This document shows, piece after piece, positions 16,704-25,494 of a stretch of DNA of 64,000 nt; the stretch's first letter is position 1, and every line of letters begins with the position of its first letter. The notes beneath the pieces were generated by a model. It did not search any database. It was not told where the DNA came from and saw nothing but the letters and a program-made list of their open reading frames with translations. Source of the DNA: Chryseobacterium sp. OSA05B (lineage in GTDB: Bacteria > Bacteroidota > Bacteroidia > Flavobacteriales > Weeksellaceae). The stretch spans positions 558,001 to 622,000 of the forward strand of contig NZ_JAHXYH010000001.1 of the NCBI RefSeq assembly GCF_019970065.1, given 5' to 3'. A program made the position numbers and the translations under genes.

Positions 16704-17495
16704 ATGATACACTCATTAAAGAAAATAACAGCACCCGCTGTTATTTTTGTTTCATTTCTTCTGCCTTCCTCAGCATATGCTCAGGGGGGTGATTCATTCC
16801 TGGAAGCCCCCAGATTGGATGACGCTGCGCCTTTCAGTGATAAGGCTTTTTTCAGGTTTGAATTCAATAAAAGGTTAACCTACAGATTTATCTCTGATAA
16901 AAGCACAGATCAGGGTACAAGCAATGAAGTGAATGAGGTTGTCCAATACTACACTAATGACGCTGACCTGTCTGTTCTATCTTTTAATAACACCAGAAAC
17001 GGTTTCATTTACAATTTAAAAAAAGAAACCAATCCTGTTCTTCCTGTTCTGATCAAAGACGAAAACAAAGAGATCAAACCCGGAAATTTCGATTATTTCA
17101 AGGGTGACATTCCCTTGGAGTCGGAAATTGCCGATATCAGGAAGAGGAAAAAAGCAAAAACCAGTCAGGTATTGGAATTGGTGGAAAAGAAAGCGGAAAA
17201 CGATCTGATCCATTATAAGTACAACCTTGTTCTGAATCATAAAGGTAAAATGAATGTAGCAGTTATTGAGCTGGACATTATGAATACGGATAAAGATTTC
17301 AATAACAATATCCTGTATGACATGGAGCCTTTATTCTTCAAAAATAAAATACTCTTTGACAAAGGGGAAATAAAGAGCTATTCTTATTACAACACTGCCA
17401 AGAAGAGAACAAAGTTCTATGAATCAATAAATATTGACCCGGTGCTTTTAAGATTGTCATTCACCAAAGGCTGCTGTGTTTCATCTCTGGAGTAA
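16704..17495 (+). CDS. Hypothetical secreted protein
   Basis: The protein has 263 residues with a signal peptide (KKITAPAVIFVSFLLPSSAYAQ, cleavage at about residue 27). The rest is soluble and beta/alpha mixed, with no recognised domain. Two adjacent cysteines near the C-terminus (FTKGCCVSSLE) are unusual for a periplasmic protein. It begins 3 bp after obgE, so it shares that transcript, though a functional link is not evident. No family call can be made. Confidence 0.55.
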   Translation: MIHSLKKITAPAVIFVSFLLPSSAYAQGGDSFLEAPRLDDAAPFSDKAFFRFEFNKRLTYRFISDKSTDQGTSNEVNEVVQYYTNDADLSVLSFNNTRNGFIYNLKKETNPVLPVLIKDENKEIKPGNFDYFKGDIPLESEIADIRKRKKAKTSQVLELVEKKAENDLIHYKYNLVLNHKGKMNVAVIELDIMNTDKDFNNNILYDMEPLFFKNKILFDKGEIKSYSYYNTAKKRTKFYESINIDPVLLRLSFTKGCCVSSLE

Positions 17496-17559
17496 ATTCA
17501 ATGCTGAATCTTACTCTATTTGGAATAATTATTGAAACAACCCAGAGAAACCATTCCCT

Positions 17560-18048
17560 ATGAAATATGTACTAGGCCTTTGTGCATTTATACTTTTATT
17601 TTCCTGCACAACACAAAAAACGGAATCAAAGTATTCCAAAATTGAATATCAGGCAGGCGCATGTTTTGGATCCTGCCCTATTTTCACCATGATCGTCAAT
17701 CCGGACAGGACAGCGATACTGGAAGCAGAGCATTTCAATTTCTCCAAGGATTTTTCGAAATGGGAATTTTCAAAACCGCGGGAAGGAACTTTTAAAGCGG
17801 TAATCAAAGAAGCGGATTACAACAAACTCGTTTCTTTGTTAAACGTTCTTGACATCAAAAACCTGAATGACAAATACGGATCAAGGAATATCACGGATCT
17901 TTCCACTTCATATCTGAGAATTAATTTTACAGACGGAACTTCCAAAAATGTAGAAGACTACGGCAAAAGAGGAAGTGAAAAGCTGAGACAAGTCTATCTC
18001 TTCATTGAGGACCTGAGACATAACCAACAGTGGACAAAAGTAAAATGA
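17560..18048 (+). CDS. DUF6438 domain lipoprotein
   Basis: The protein has 162 residues. The lipoprotein signal (LGLCAFILLFSC) puts the lipidated Cys at about residue 16. The mature domain starts SKIEYQAGACFGSCPIFTMIVNPDR, the paired-cysteine opening typical of DUF6438, and later YLRINFTDGTSKNVEDYGKRG. The family is of unknown function and widespread in Bacteroidota. It lies 64 bp after the secreted-protein gene and precedes a helicase gene that has its own -7 box. Confidence 0.8.
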   Translation: MKYVLGLCAFILLFSCTTQKTESKYSKIEYQAGACFGSCPIFTMIVNPDRTAILEAEHFNFSKDFSKWEFSKPREGTFKAVIKEADYNKLVSLLNVLDIKNLNDKYGSRNITDLSTSYLRINFTDGTSKNVEDYGKRGSEKLRQVYLFIEDLRHNQQWTKVK

Positions 18049-18069
18049 TCCGCTTAAAAATATTTAGAC

Positions 18070-18077
18070 TACCTTTG
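18070..18077 (+). promoter_or_regulatory. -7 box (TACCTTTG) of the DEAD-box helicase gene
   Basis: TACCTTTG matches TAnnTTTG and lies 60 nt before the TTG start of the helicase. No -33 TTG at the right spacing is visible. The leader contains a small hairpin (attccttcac attg agggaat). Confidence 0.4.
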
Positions 18078-18137
18078 CACCATATAATTCCTTCACATTG
18101 AGGGAATTTTATTTTAAATTAAAAAAAAACAGTTCAT

Positions 18138-19430
18138 TTGAATTTTACAGACCTAAACTTAATAGAACCTATTGCTAAAGCAATTGAAGAACAGGGATAT
18201 ACTAATCCCACGCCCATTCAGGAGAGATCTATCCCTGAAATCTTAAAAGGCAGCGACTTTTTAGGATGTGCACAGACAGGGACAGGAAAAACAGCGGCGT
18301 TTGCTATTCCTATCCTACAGAATTTATCAAAGAATAAGACCAAAAATAATCATATAAAGGCCCTGATCTTAACGCCGACAAGAGAACTTGCCATCCAGAT
18401 CGAGGAAAACATTAATGCATACGGAAAATATCTTCCGCTAAAACAACTCGTTATTTTCGGAGGAGTAAAGCAGGGAAATCAGGAAGCTGCCCTGAGAAAA
18501 GGCATCGATATTCTGGTAGCAACTCCCGGAAGACTTCTCGATTTTATCGCTCAGGGGATCATCAGCCTAAAGAACATTGAGATCTTTGTTCTTGATGAAG
18601 CGGACAGAATGCTTGACATGGGCTTTGTACATGACGTAAAAAGAGTAATCAAACTTCTTCCACAAAGAAGACAGACTTTATTCTTTTCTGCGACCATGCC
18701 TTCAGAGATTCAGAAACTTGCAGACTCTATCCTGAATAATCCTGTAAAAGTAGAAGTAACTCCGGTTTCTTCCACTGCAGAAACGATCAAGCAGGCAGTT
18801 TATTTTGTAGATAAAGATAACAAGCTGAACCTTCTTTCTCATATTCTGGAGAACGAGATCGCTGATTCCGTACTGGTATTTTCCAGAACGAAACACGGTG
18901 CTGACAAAATTGCAAGAAAACTTCAGAAAGACAATATCTCAGCAGAAGCCATTCACGGGAATAAATCTCAGAATGCAAGACAGAATGCCCTGAATAATTT
19001 TAAGTCCGGAAAAACAAGGATTCTGGTCGCTACAGATATTGCTGCAAGAGGTATTGACATCGATGAGCTGAAATATGTGATCAATTTTGAACTTTCCGAC
19101 GTTTCTGAAACCTATGTTCACAGAATCGGAAGAACGGGAAGAGCTGGTGCTGAGGGATCTTCCATCTCTTTTGTAGACAGTCTTGATCTTTTAAACTTAA
19201 GAAGTACAGAAAAACTGATAGGGAAGAAAATTCCTGTGGTAAAGGATCACCCTTTCCATACCGACAATCTGGTAGCACAGAAAAGAGATTCCAACAACAA
19301 GCCTATGGCAGCTGGAGGTGGAAGACCAAGGTCTCCGAAGCCTCAGAATAACAACAATAACAAGCCGGCCGGAAGCACCCCTACAGGATTTAAGAAACCT
19401 AAGAATAAAAATTTCACCAGAAAAAAATAA
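18138..19430 (+). CDS. DEAD/DEAH-box RNA helicase (RhlE-like)
   Basis: The protein has 430 residues and starts at TTG ([16 protein letters not shown]), the only plausible start in frame. Motifs in order: Q motif [11 protein letters not shown], motif I AQTGTGKT, Ia [28 protein letters not shown], and in the second RecA domain [11 protein letters not shown] and [10 protein letters not shown]. The tail after about residue 375 is low-complexity (Asn, Pro, Lys and Gly-rich), typical of RNA-binding extensions of RhlE-like helicases. It unwinds RNA duplexes, for instance in ribosome assembly or RNA decay. It ends at a bidirectional terminator shared with the convergent subtilase. Confidence 0.93.
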   Translation: MNFTDLNLIEPIAKAIEEQGYTNPTPIQERSIPEILKGSDFLGCAQTGTGKTAAFAIPILQNLSKNKTKNNHIKALILTPTRELAIQIEENINAYGKYLPLKQLVIFGGVKQGNQEAALRKGIDILVATPGRLLDFIAQGIISLKNIEIFVLDEADRMLDMGFVHDVKRVIKLLPQRRQTLFFSATMPSEIQKLADSILNNPVKVEVTPVSSTAETIKQAVYFVDKDNKLNLLSHILENEIADSVLVFSRTKHGADKIARKLQKDNISAEAIHGNKSQNARQNALNNFKSGKTRILVATDIAARGIDIDELKYVINFELSDVSETYVHRIGRTGRAGAEGSSISFVDSLDLLNLRSTEKLIGKKIPVVKDHPFHTDNLVAQKRDSNNKPMAAGGGRPRSPKPQNNNNNKPAGSTPTGFKKPKNKNFTRKK

Positions 19431-19493
19431 TTGAACAGATGTAATACTATCAAATATATATTTGATCTTATGTTCAATCAGAAATAACAAAAG

Positions 19494-19518
19494 AGGCTGT
19501 CTAATTTTTAGACAGCCT
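19494..19518. terminator. Bidirectional rho-independent terminator
   Basis: A 10-bp perfect stem (AGGCTGTCTA at 19494-19503, TAGACAGCCT at 19509-19518) has a 5-nt loop, with A-rich sequence on the left and a T run shortly to the right. It lies between the convergent helicase and subtilase genes. Confidence 0.85.
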
Positions 19519-19542
19519 CCTATTTTTGTCAAATTGATGTTA

Positions 19543-21246
19543 CTATTGCTTAATAAATTTATGAGAAATCTTTTCTTTTCCGCCTTGCACAGAAAGGATA
19601 TAAGATCCTGCCGGGATATCTGAAATGTCAATTTTATTTCTACCATCAACTGCTCTCTGGGTAAGAATCTGTTTACCGGAAACATCAAAAACATTCAAAG
19701 TTAATGATGTACTAGCTTTAGTACCAAGGTTTACATTAATCTCATTTTTGGCAGGATTCGGATAGATACTGGTTAAATTATCCATAGTTATTTCTTTAGA
19801 TGAATTTACCTTTCCTGAAGAGGTTTTAACAGTAGTACCAGCATTAGCCTTACCCGTCACAATCAGGGTATAATTCTGTGAACCTCCGGTTAATGTACCT
19901 TTATGCTTTATGGTCACCGCATATTGCCCTGCGGGAAGTATTCCGGCATCTATACGTTCAAAGTTATCGCTGTTATTATCCCTCTTATCATTGGTCGATC
20001 TTGAAGTAAGAGCCCATGGGTAATATATGGTTCCATTTGAGCTGTTAACGATACGAAGATCAAGGTCATTAATAAGTCTTTTTTTTGTGCTGTTAAGATC
20101 TGAGGAAGATGTCTGTACAGTTCCCTTACGGTCATACCATGAAATGGATACTTTTATTGGATTAATACCATCAGAACTAATATTCACTGTTTCAGTGGAT
20201 CCATTTGCAAGGCTTTTGTCAGAGATAAGAGCTGTCGTATTGCGATTATTAATTGTTTCAGCCATTTTTTTTGCATTAAGTAATCCCCATCCGAAATTTG
20301 CATCAGGACCAACTGTTCCGGCATCATCAGCGGTGTGCAGTGCCAGTCCTTTTAATGCTGCTCCCAGCATATAATTTCCGGTTAGGTTTTTGAAATGCTG
20401 ATTGACTAAAACCAAAGTTCCTGAAACATTCGGAGTTGCCATCGAAGTTCCGGAAAAAGTAGCATAACTGGTGTTAGAAGAAGAAATAGGAGAATAAACT
20501 CCTGTGCCATTTCCCGCAATATCTGGTTTGATGCGAAGATCATCCGTAGGTCCCTGGCTACTTGAAGCGTTAATAGATACCGAAGTCAGATTTCCATTTG
20601 TGTCAATAGATGCATCATTCGCGTTTGCTACTACAATCGTATTTTTAGCAGTCGAAGTATCCGTTAAATTATCGTACACAGTAGTAGATCCACCACCTAA
20701 AGGTGTTCCATTATAATTTTTACTGCCATCATTTCCTGCAGAATTACAGATCAAATAATAAGGCGAGTTGAAAAGAATTTCATCCCATTTAGCTGATTGG
20801 TCAATATAAGCTCCAAAATACCAATCATCCAACGAACTTCCAGTCATTCCATAAGAATGACTGGAGATCAAAAGACCTTGAGCAGCTACCGTGGCCATTT
20901 CAGAGTTATCATTATTCCATGTATATGATTTAATTTTAACTTTAGGAGCCATCCCCTTTGCATTAGCATCAATTCCTGAGGCTCCAATTGTCCCTGCAAC
21001 ATGTGTAGCATGTTGGTTACTTTGCGTGTCGGTATTTGGATTTCCATTGTCTCCTATACTCACACGGCCTCCAAATTCCTGATGACTTAAACGTACACCA
21101 TCACCATCCCATACATTTATTTGCATTCCTTCTCCGGAAAGATTAAGCCCCATACCACCACCGCTGTTCAGATAATTTGCTCTGGTAGATTTGGCTGCAG
21201 CAACATTATCATTCGTATAATAAATTGGCTTACCATCCTTTATCAT
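19543..21246 (-). CDS. S8 (subtilisin-like) peptidase with T9SS sorting domain; body of a frameshifted gene
   Basis: The 567-residue frame has the subtilase triad: Asp in QINVWDGDGV (about 47), His in SNQHATHVAGTIG (about 79) and Ser in FSGTSMATPNVSG (about 270). It continues into a beta-sandwich region (about 340-480) and a type IX secretion C-terminal sorting domain (IYPNPAKNEINV ... GSYILSVQGGKEKISHKFIKQ). It should be an extracellular protease, but this frame lacks a signal peptide. The signal peptide lies in the preceding frame (21230-21499), separated by a 10-bp tandem duplication at 21234-21253. Removing one 10-bp copy joins both into one protein of about 650 residues. As sequenced, the gene is broken, unless slippage restores it. 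Confidence 0.9.
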   Translation of the reverse strand: MIKDGKPIYYTNDNVAAAKSTRANYLNSGGGMGLNLSGEGMQINVWDGDGVRLSHQEFGGRVSIGDNGNPNTDTQSNQHATHVAGTIGASGIDANAKGMAPKVKIKSYTWNNDNSEMATVAAQGLLISSHSYGMTGSSLDDWYFGAYIDQSAKWDEILFNSPYYLICNSAGNDGSKNYNGTPLGGGSTTVYDNLTDTSTAKNTIVVANANDASIDTNGNLTSVSINASSSQGPTDDLRIKPDIAGNGTGVYSPISSSNTSYATFSGTSMATPNVSGTLVLVNQHFKNLTGNYMLGAALKGLALHTADDAGTVGPDANFGWGLLNAKKMAETINNRNTTALISDKSLANGSTETVNISSDGINPIKVSISWYDRKGTVQTSSSDLNSTKKRLINDLDLRIVNSSNGTIYYPWALTSRSTNDKRDNNSDNFERIDAGILPAGQYAVTIKHKGTLTGGSQNYTLIVTGKANAGTTVKTSSGKVNSSKEITMDNLTSIYPNPAKNEINVNLGTKASTSLTLNVFDVSGKQILTQRAVDGRNKIDISDIPAGSYILSVQGGKEKISHKFIKQ

Positions 21247-21499
21247 CCTTTATCATCATCAGCTCAGACATAGAGCCATCCTTGCCATAAACAATTACAG
21301 GAATATTATTTTTTTTAGCAAATTCCAAAGCTTCACTTTTCTCTTTTGTAAATTGCTGTTCACTTTCTTGTGCTATCTTTTCAAGCTCAGAAGTATTAGT
21401 TTCTCTTAGGATCCTGGCTACATCTTCACGGCTTTGGGCATTTATAAAAGTTACCCCAGCGACCATAAGGAGGCCTGATAAAATAATCTTTTTTCTCAT
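21230..21499 (-). pseudogene. N-terminal fragment of the S8 peptidase (signal peptide and propeptide), frameshifted
   Basis: This 89-residue frame begins with a signal peptide (MRKKIILSGLLMVAGVTFINAQ) followed by a charged helical propeptide-like stretch, and ends MSELMMIKDDKGW just after the 10-bp duplication. The downstream frame resumes with MIKDGKPIYYTND, so the repeated MIKD marks the junction. It is the true 5' end of the protease gene. Alternatively the gene is phase-variable: loss of one repeat unit would restore the full secreted protease. Confidence 0.88.
21234..21253. repeat. 10-bp tandem duplication causing a frameshift (catcctttat x2)
   Basis: The plus strand reads CATCCTTTAT twice without a gap, followed by another CAT. 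Ten bases is not a multiple of three, so two copies put the signal peptide and the catalytic domain of the S8 peptidase in different frames. Confidence 0.9.
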
Positions 21500-21571
21500 A
21501 GTAAATAATTAATGTTTGTTTGTATTTTTAATAAAATGGATGACTTGAAATGTGTTTATTCCACTCTGTTT

Positions 21572-21600
21572 CAAAGATATTATTTAAAGGAAATTTTCAA
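21572..21600 (-). promoter_or_regulatory. Promoter of the S8 peptidase gene (TTG-N18-TATCTTTG)
   Basis: The minus strand carries TTG (plus CAA at 21598-21600), 18 nt, then TATCTTTG (plus CAAAGATA at 21572-21579). The leader to the ATG at 21499 would be about 65 nt. An intact promoter suggests the frameshift is recent or tolerated. Confidence 0.6.
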
Positions 21601-22003
21601 ACAGCATTCAATACATGTTAACAATAATTATTTATAAAACACAAAATATCAACCATTTAAATACAGAATAGTTAACAATTAAAGATCTCATATATGTGAA
21701 TTTAATATTTAAAATCACTTTATGTTAATCTTAATATATTGCAAGATTCAGCTTTTAACGATCCTATATAAATACTTAAAAATCAAAAAGAGCTAAGTAA
21801 AAGATTGAATTCAAAAAATAGTTTGGTATTCTTAGGAAATATAATAGGTAGGATTTTTTTGAAACTGCAGAAGAAAATCTCAAAATTTCAAAGCTTTTAG
21901 AAAAGCTATAAATCTTGAAAAAACAATACCTGCTATTACTAATAACAATAATTTTAGCCCTTGACAGTTTTCTTGATAATTAATCAGAAAGTCTTAAAAG
22001 TGG
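21601..22003. other. AT-rich intergenic region without a clear gene
   Basis: About 400 bp of very AT-rich sequence upstream of the protease promoter and downstream of the membrane-protein gene. The only coding-like feature is a TTG-initiated 22-codon frame at 21915-21983 (KKQYLLLLITIILALDS) that resembles an isolated signal peptide. I see no terminator or RNA gene. Confidence 0.5.
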
Positions 22004-23158
22004 TTAAGTATTTTCTATTTCCTTCCGAACTGAAAAGCAATAAGCAATAATACTGAAAGGCAGGCAGGCCGCCAGATAAGTGGTTGAAAAAAGGTTATCC
22101 TGAAAACCCAATCCAAAAAGCAGATACTTTTCCAACACAAAACCGACCATCGTAAAAAAAACAATGTATGCTGAAAAATAGAATACATCATTTATTTTTC
22201 TTACATAAAACGATACCAACACAGCTGCTGCAAGAAAAACCAGCATAACAAATTTATTGCTCTGCCCCTGAAGAGTCAGTGGGTTGTACTTTATAATATA
22301 ATTAAGATCTTTAGCAGGAAAAAAAACAGTCAGTAACAATACAGTTATGGTCACAAGAAATGCTGCCACAGTTTTTATTTTACTTTTTGTATCTGTTGCT
22401 AAAAAAGGTTTCAGCAAGAAAATAATCAGTGGAATAACGGCTACACTGCGGGTAAGAAATAAAATACCCAGGCATATGCCCAAAAGTACAGGTTTCTGAA
22501 AATAATTATCTTTAAACTTACTATGCCAGAAAAGGATAAATGCCGCTGCGAAAATAAAAGAAGAAATAAAATCACTCTTGCAGACTGCTTCATAAATGTA
22601 GGACAGAGATATCCCCAACATCAATATCGCTGTAAACCTGATCAGATTACTTTTAAATTCAAGTATAACAGCGTAAGAAAACAATAGAAAAGCACCTACC
22701 TGAAGATAGCCGACATTTCCCAAAAGATAGGCGGGAAGAGCCAGCAAAAGCTGACCGGGAAGATAAGATGATAAATTCCCCATGAAATTACGGATATCAT
22801 AAATATATTTCCCATGAATCCAGTAATCTAATGAAAAATCCAGCGTCTGCCAACGGTCTATATTCAACTGATACGGATCTTTTAAGATATGGCATAAAGC
22901 GATATACCCCACTCCTAAAATACCCGTTAAAAGATAGACGAATTTTACATTGCTTTTTTTGGCCAACAATTCATTCTTTCTCATAAAAAACAAGAAAACA
23001 TGAATAGCTGTAAAGGCAACAATCAAAATACTGAGCGGTATAACTGACTGCCGGATGCCGTATTTGGTCAGGAATAAAAAATTAATCACAAAATAGACTG
23101 CAAATAGCATAAAACTGTTTACCGTGCCGTTTTTCGTATAAGTTAAAATTTTATTCAT
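22004..23158 (-). CDS. Polytopic membrane protein, possible GT-C glycosyltransferase
   Basis: The protein has 384 residues and about 10 hydrophobic segments spread over its whole length. After the first three segments there is a periplasmic-looking loop with aromatic and acidic residues (DRWQTLDFSLDYWIHGKYIYD) and then NLSSYLPGQLLLALPAYLLG, a pattern seen in GT-C type polyprenyl-phosphate sugar transferases. No DxD/ExD motif can be assigned with confidence. It is the last gene of the minus-strand run starting with the polyprenyl synthetase, 9 bp after TatD. The link to polyprenyl lipid carriers is an inference from context. Confidence 0.5.
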   Translation of the reverse strand: MNKILTYTKNGTVNSFMLFAVYFVINFLFLTKYGIRQSVIPLSILIVAFTAIHVFLFFMRKNELLAKKSNVKFVYLLTGILGVGYIALCHILKDPYQLNIDRWQTLDFSLDYWIHGKYIYDIRNFMGNLSSYLPGQLLLALPAYLLGNVGYLQVGAFLLFSYAVILEFKSNLIRFTAILMLGISLSYIYEAVCKSDFISSFIFAAAFILFWHSKFKDNYFQKPVLLGICLGILFLTRSVAVIPLIIFLLKPFLATDTKSKIKTVAAFLVTITVLLLTVFFPAKDLNYIIKYNPLTLQGQSNKFVMLVFLAAAVLVSFYVRKINDVFYFSAYIVFFTMVGFVLEKYLLFGLGFQDNLFSTTYLAACLPFSIIAYCFSVRKEIENT

Positions 23159-23167
23159 CTGAAATTC

Positions 23168-23932
23168 TTAGTTTCTAAAAATTCTTACTGCATTTTCCGT
23201 CGTAATTCTGTCAATTTCAGAAAAATCTTTACCGTAAATATTGACCAGTTTTCCGGCTACCAGATCAAGGTACGAGCTTTCATTTCTTTTTCCTCTGTGC
23301 GGAACCGGAGCCAGATAAGGTGAATCGGTTTCCAGAACGATTTTATCCAAAGGAATTTCATTCAGAAACTGATCGATCTTTCCGTTTTTAAAGGTCACTA
23401 CACCCCCTATTCCCAATATGAAATTAAGATCAATCGCGTGTTTTGCCTGCTGTAAATCTCCTGAAAAACAGTGAAAAATACCGCGAAGTTTCGGATGTTT
23501 TTTTCTTTCCAGCACTTCGAATGTTTCATCAAAGCTTTCTCTGGTATGGATGACGATAGGAAGGTCTTTTTCTATGGCCCAATCGATTTGTTGTTCAAAA
23601 GCCTTCACCTGGATATCAAGCGTCGTTTTATCCCAGTAAAGATCGATCCCAATCTCTCCTATCGCAGGAAAATCTCTTTCGTCCAGATAGTTTTTAACGG
23701 TTTCAAGTTCCTTTTCCCAGGATTCAGGCTTTACATAACATGGATGAAGCCCCATCATAGAAATGATCTGTCCCGGATATTCTGTTTCCAGCTGAAGCAT
23801 TTTTTCATGGGATTCGGAATCGATCGCGGGAAGATAAAACTTCGTGATTCCTTTGTCTACAGCCCTTTGGATGGCTTCTTTTCTGTCTTCATCAAATTCT
23901 TCTGCGTATAAATGGGTATGTGTATCAATCAT
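23168..23932 (-). CDS. TatD family metal-dependent hydrolase (deoxyribonuclease)
   Basis: The protein has 254 residues and a TIM-barrel amidohydrolase fold. Metal ligands are visible: HTHLYAEEFDEDR (residues 4-6 HTH), GEIGIDLYWD (Glu about 92), IHTRES (His about 128), FHCFSG (His about 153) and ETDSPYLAPVPHRGKRNE (Asp about 203). TatD proteins are 3'-5' exonucleases or phosphoesterases in DNA repair and fragmentation. It sits 4 bp after DUF4269 and 9 bp before the membrane-protein gene, within a minus-strand operon. Confidence 0.94.
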   Translation of the reverse strand: MIDTHTHLYAEEFDEDRKEAIQRAVDKGITKFYLPAIDSESHEKMLQLETEYPGQIISMMGLHPCYVKPESWEKELETVKNYLDERDFPAIGEIGIDLYWDKTTLDIQVKAFEQQIDWAIEKDLPIVIHTRESFDETFEVLERKKHPKLRGIFHCFSGDLQQAKHAIDLNFILGIGGVVTFKNGKIDQFLNEIPLDKIVLETDSPYLAPVPHRGKRNESSYLDLVAGKLVNIYGKDFSEIDRITTENAVRIFRN

Positions 23933-23936
23933 TTTC

Positions 23937-24464
23937 TTAAAATTTTAACAGATCTTCATAAGGGTTTTCCAGTTCCATCAGCAGCCCGAAAGCCGGCTCC
24001 GTCTTTAGTCCCTGTTTCTTAAGTTCTATTATTTTATGTTTAAAATCTTCTCCTTTTTCCTGTAATATTCTGTATTCTGCAATCATATGACGGTAAGCAT
24101 TCTGCTCGAGTGACGGCTTATTCTGTCCGAAAATCTCTATTGGAAATTCTTCCAGCATAAAGTTCAGGACAATGCTTTTTTCTCCGCGTACCACTATATT
24201 TTCGGCTTTTATATCAGTATGTCCAGGCATTAATCTGCTCATGGCAATAACATCTAAAAAGTCTTCTTCAAATTCAAGATCTACCTCGCAAATAATATCC
24301 AGATCGCTGCTTTCGATATCAATTTCGATGGGAATCGTTCCTGCCAGGACTGGAGAATACGGTTTTAATTTTTCAAAGACTTTATATTTTTTAAGAACAT
24401 CATAAGCTCTTTTCTGTCTTTCGTTGCCCGATTTCAGATATTCAATATGGGTGAAATCAATCAT
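23937..24464 (-). CDS. DUF4269 domain-containing protein (nucleotidyltransferase-like)
   Basis: The protein has 175 residues. The core LAGTIPIEIDIESSDLDIICEV resembles the G-S/T...DxD arrangement of the nucleotidyltransferase fold, with SDLDII supplying the paired Asp residues; this is the usual DUF4269 signature. It overlaps the upstream GSCFA gene by 8 bp and precedes TatD by 4 bp, so it is translationally embedded in the operon. No substrate is known; the family is uncharacterised. Confidence 0.83.
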   Translation of the reverse strand: MIDFTHIEYLKSGNERQKRAYDVLKKYKVFEKLKPYSPVLAGTIPIEIDIESSDLDIICEVDLEFEEDFLDVIAMSRLMPGHTDIKAENIVVRGEKSIVLNFMLEEFPIEIFGQNKPSLEQNAYRHMIAEYRILQEKGEDFKHKIIELKKQGLKTEPAFGLLMELENPYEDLLKF

Positions 24465-25416
24465 TTAAAAATATTTTATGCCTTACTTTATCCCTCTGAG
24501 CTTCAATTCTTGCAGTAAGCTTTTCTCTGAACTCAATATATTTCGGGTCTTTGTCATCTTCTGTTCTGTGTTCCAGCGCTTTATTGATTTTAAAGCTTTC
24601 TTTGATAAAAGTCTTTGTCGCATCTGAAAAATAGGCTTCCCCGAACTTATCAAAAATGTAATTGACAGCCTGTGAAGTCGGATGAATCAAATCTTCCTTG
24701 TAAAAACGGTAATCGCGCAGATCGTCCATTAAGATCTCATAAACGGGAAGATAATGACAGTTTTCCAGCTGTAAAAGTGCTTCATGCACGGCTGTGATCA
24801 GTTTGGATTTACTCAGTTGGTTCTCAATCATTCCATCTTTGGTATGACGTACCGGAGAGACCGTAAACAGGATCTGTACATCATCACGACAGATATCTTT
24901 CAGATTTAAAACCGTATTGTATATTGAATCTGTAAGTTCCTGATGCGAAAGCAGTCTTTTTTCAAAAAACTTCTGCGGGATCTTGTGACAATTGGCGGCC
25001 ACCTTTTTCTTTGGAATGAATTCATAAATAAATGAAGTTCCATAGGTGATGATGACCCAACCAGTATCCTGAAGAAAGCGGTTTCCCACTTCTATTCCAG
25101 CATTGATTTTATCCAGAGTCTGGTGGATATATCTTCTGTCGAAGCTGCTGTGATGGTCCAGGGAGATAAATTCATCATTAAATGTGATGAGCTCATCTTC
25201 CGTATAAAACTCGGAATCATGAAGCCTTTTGACCGCATTACTGATCGAAAAAGGATTAAAGATAGTCCCGAAAGGATTGTTCACCGTCTGAAGCTGTCCT
25301 TCTCCCAGTAAATCCGTCATTTCCGAAGCAAAACAGGATCCTATTGAAAATATTTTATCTTCAACATCAATCTTTTTTTCCGATGGGGGAATGTTTACTT
25401 CGGTTCTGAATTTCAT
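24457..25416 (-). CDS. GSCFA domain-containing protein (SGNH-hydrolase-like)
   Basis: From the ATG at 25416 the protein has 319 residues and begins MKFRTEVNIPPSEKKI. The eponymous motif FSIGSCFASEM lies at about residues 23-33, where Ser and Cys occupy the nucleophile region; a later segment LIHPTSQAVNYI (His near residue 250) gives the catalytic His of the SGNH/GDSL fold. A longer frame extends to 25485, but those residues are encoded by an intergenic tgatgatgt-type repeat and are not credible. Members are probably acyl-esterases of unknown substrate. It overlaps DUF4269 by 8 bp. Confidence 0.87.
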   Translation of the reverse strand: MKFRTEVNIPPSEKKIDVEDKIFSIGSCFASEMTDLLGEGQLQTVNNPFGTIFNPFSISNAVKRLHDSEFYTEDELITFNDEFISLDHHSSFDRRYIHQTLDKINAGIEVGNRFLQDTGWVIITYGTSFIYEFIPKKKVAANCHKIPQKFFEKRLLSHQELTDSIYNTVLNLKDICRDDVQILFTVSPVRHTKDGMIENQLSKSKLITAVHEALLQLENCHYLPVYEILMDDLRDYRFYKEDLIHPTSQAVNYIFDKFGEAYFSDATKTFIKESFKINKALEHRTEDDKDPKYIEFREKLTARIEAQRDKVRHKIFLND

Positions 25417-25494
25417 GAATTGATTTGATAATTTGATAATACGATGATGTGATGATGTAACCAAATCATCAAATGACCACATCACATTACCGCA
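25417..25494. repeat. Degenerate repeat (gataatttgataat / gatgatgtgatgatg family)
   Basis: The gap between the polyprenyl synthetase and GSCFA genes consists of GATAATTTGATAATACGATGATG words on one arm and the inverted form CAAATCATCAAATGACCACATC on the other. The same word family appears at 44018-44085, 46855-46895 and near 54660-54695. Confidence 0.6.

Noticed and set aside
19197..19694. 165-residue ORF on the minus strand
   Set aside because: It crosses the terminator between helicase and subtilase and overlaps both genes in shadow frames.
25417..25485. N-terminal extension of the GSCFA gene
   Set aside because: The extra residues are encoded by the gatgatgtgatgatg repeat; the family starts at the ATG at 25416.
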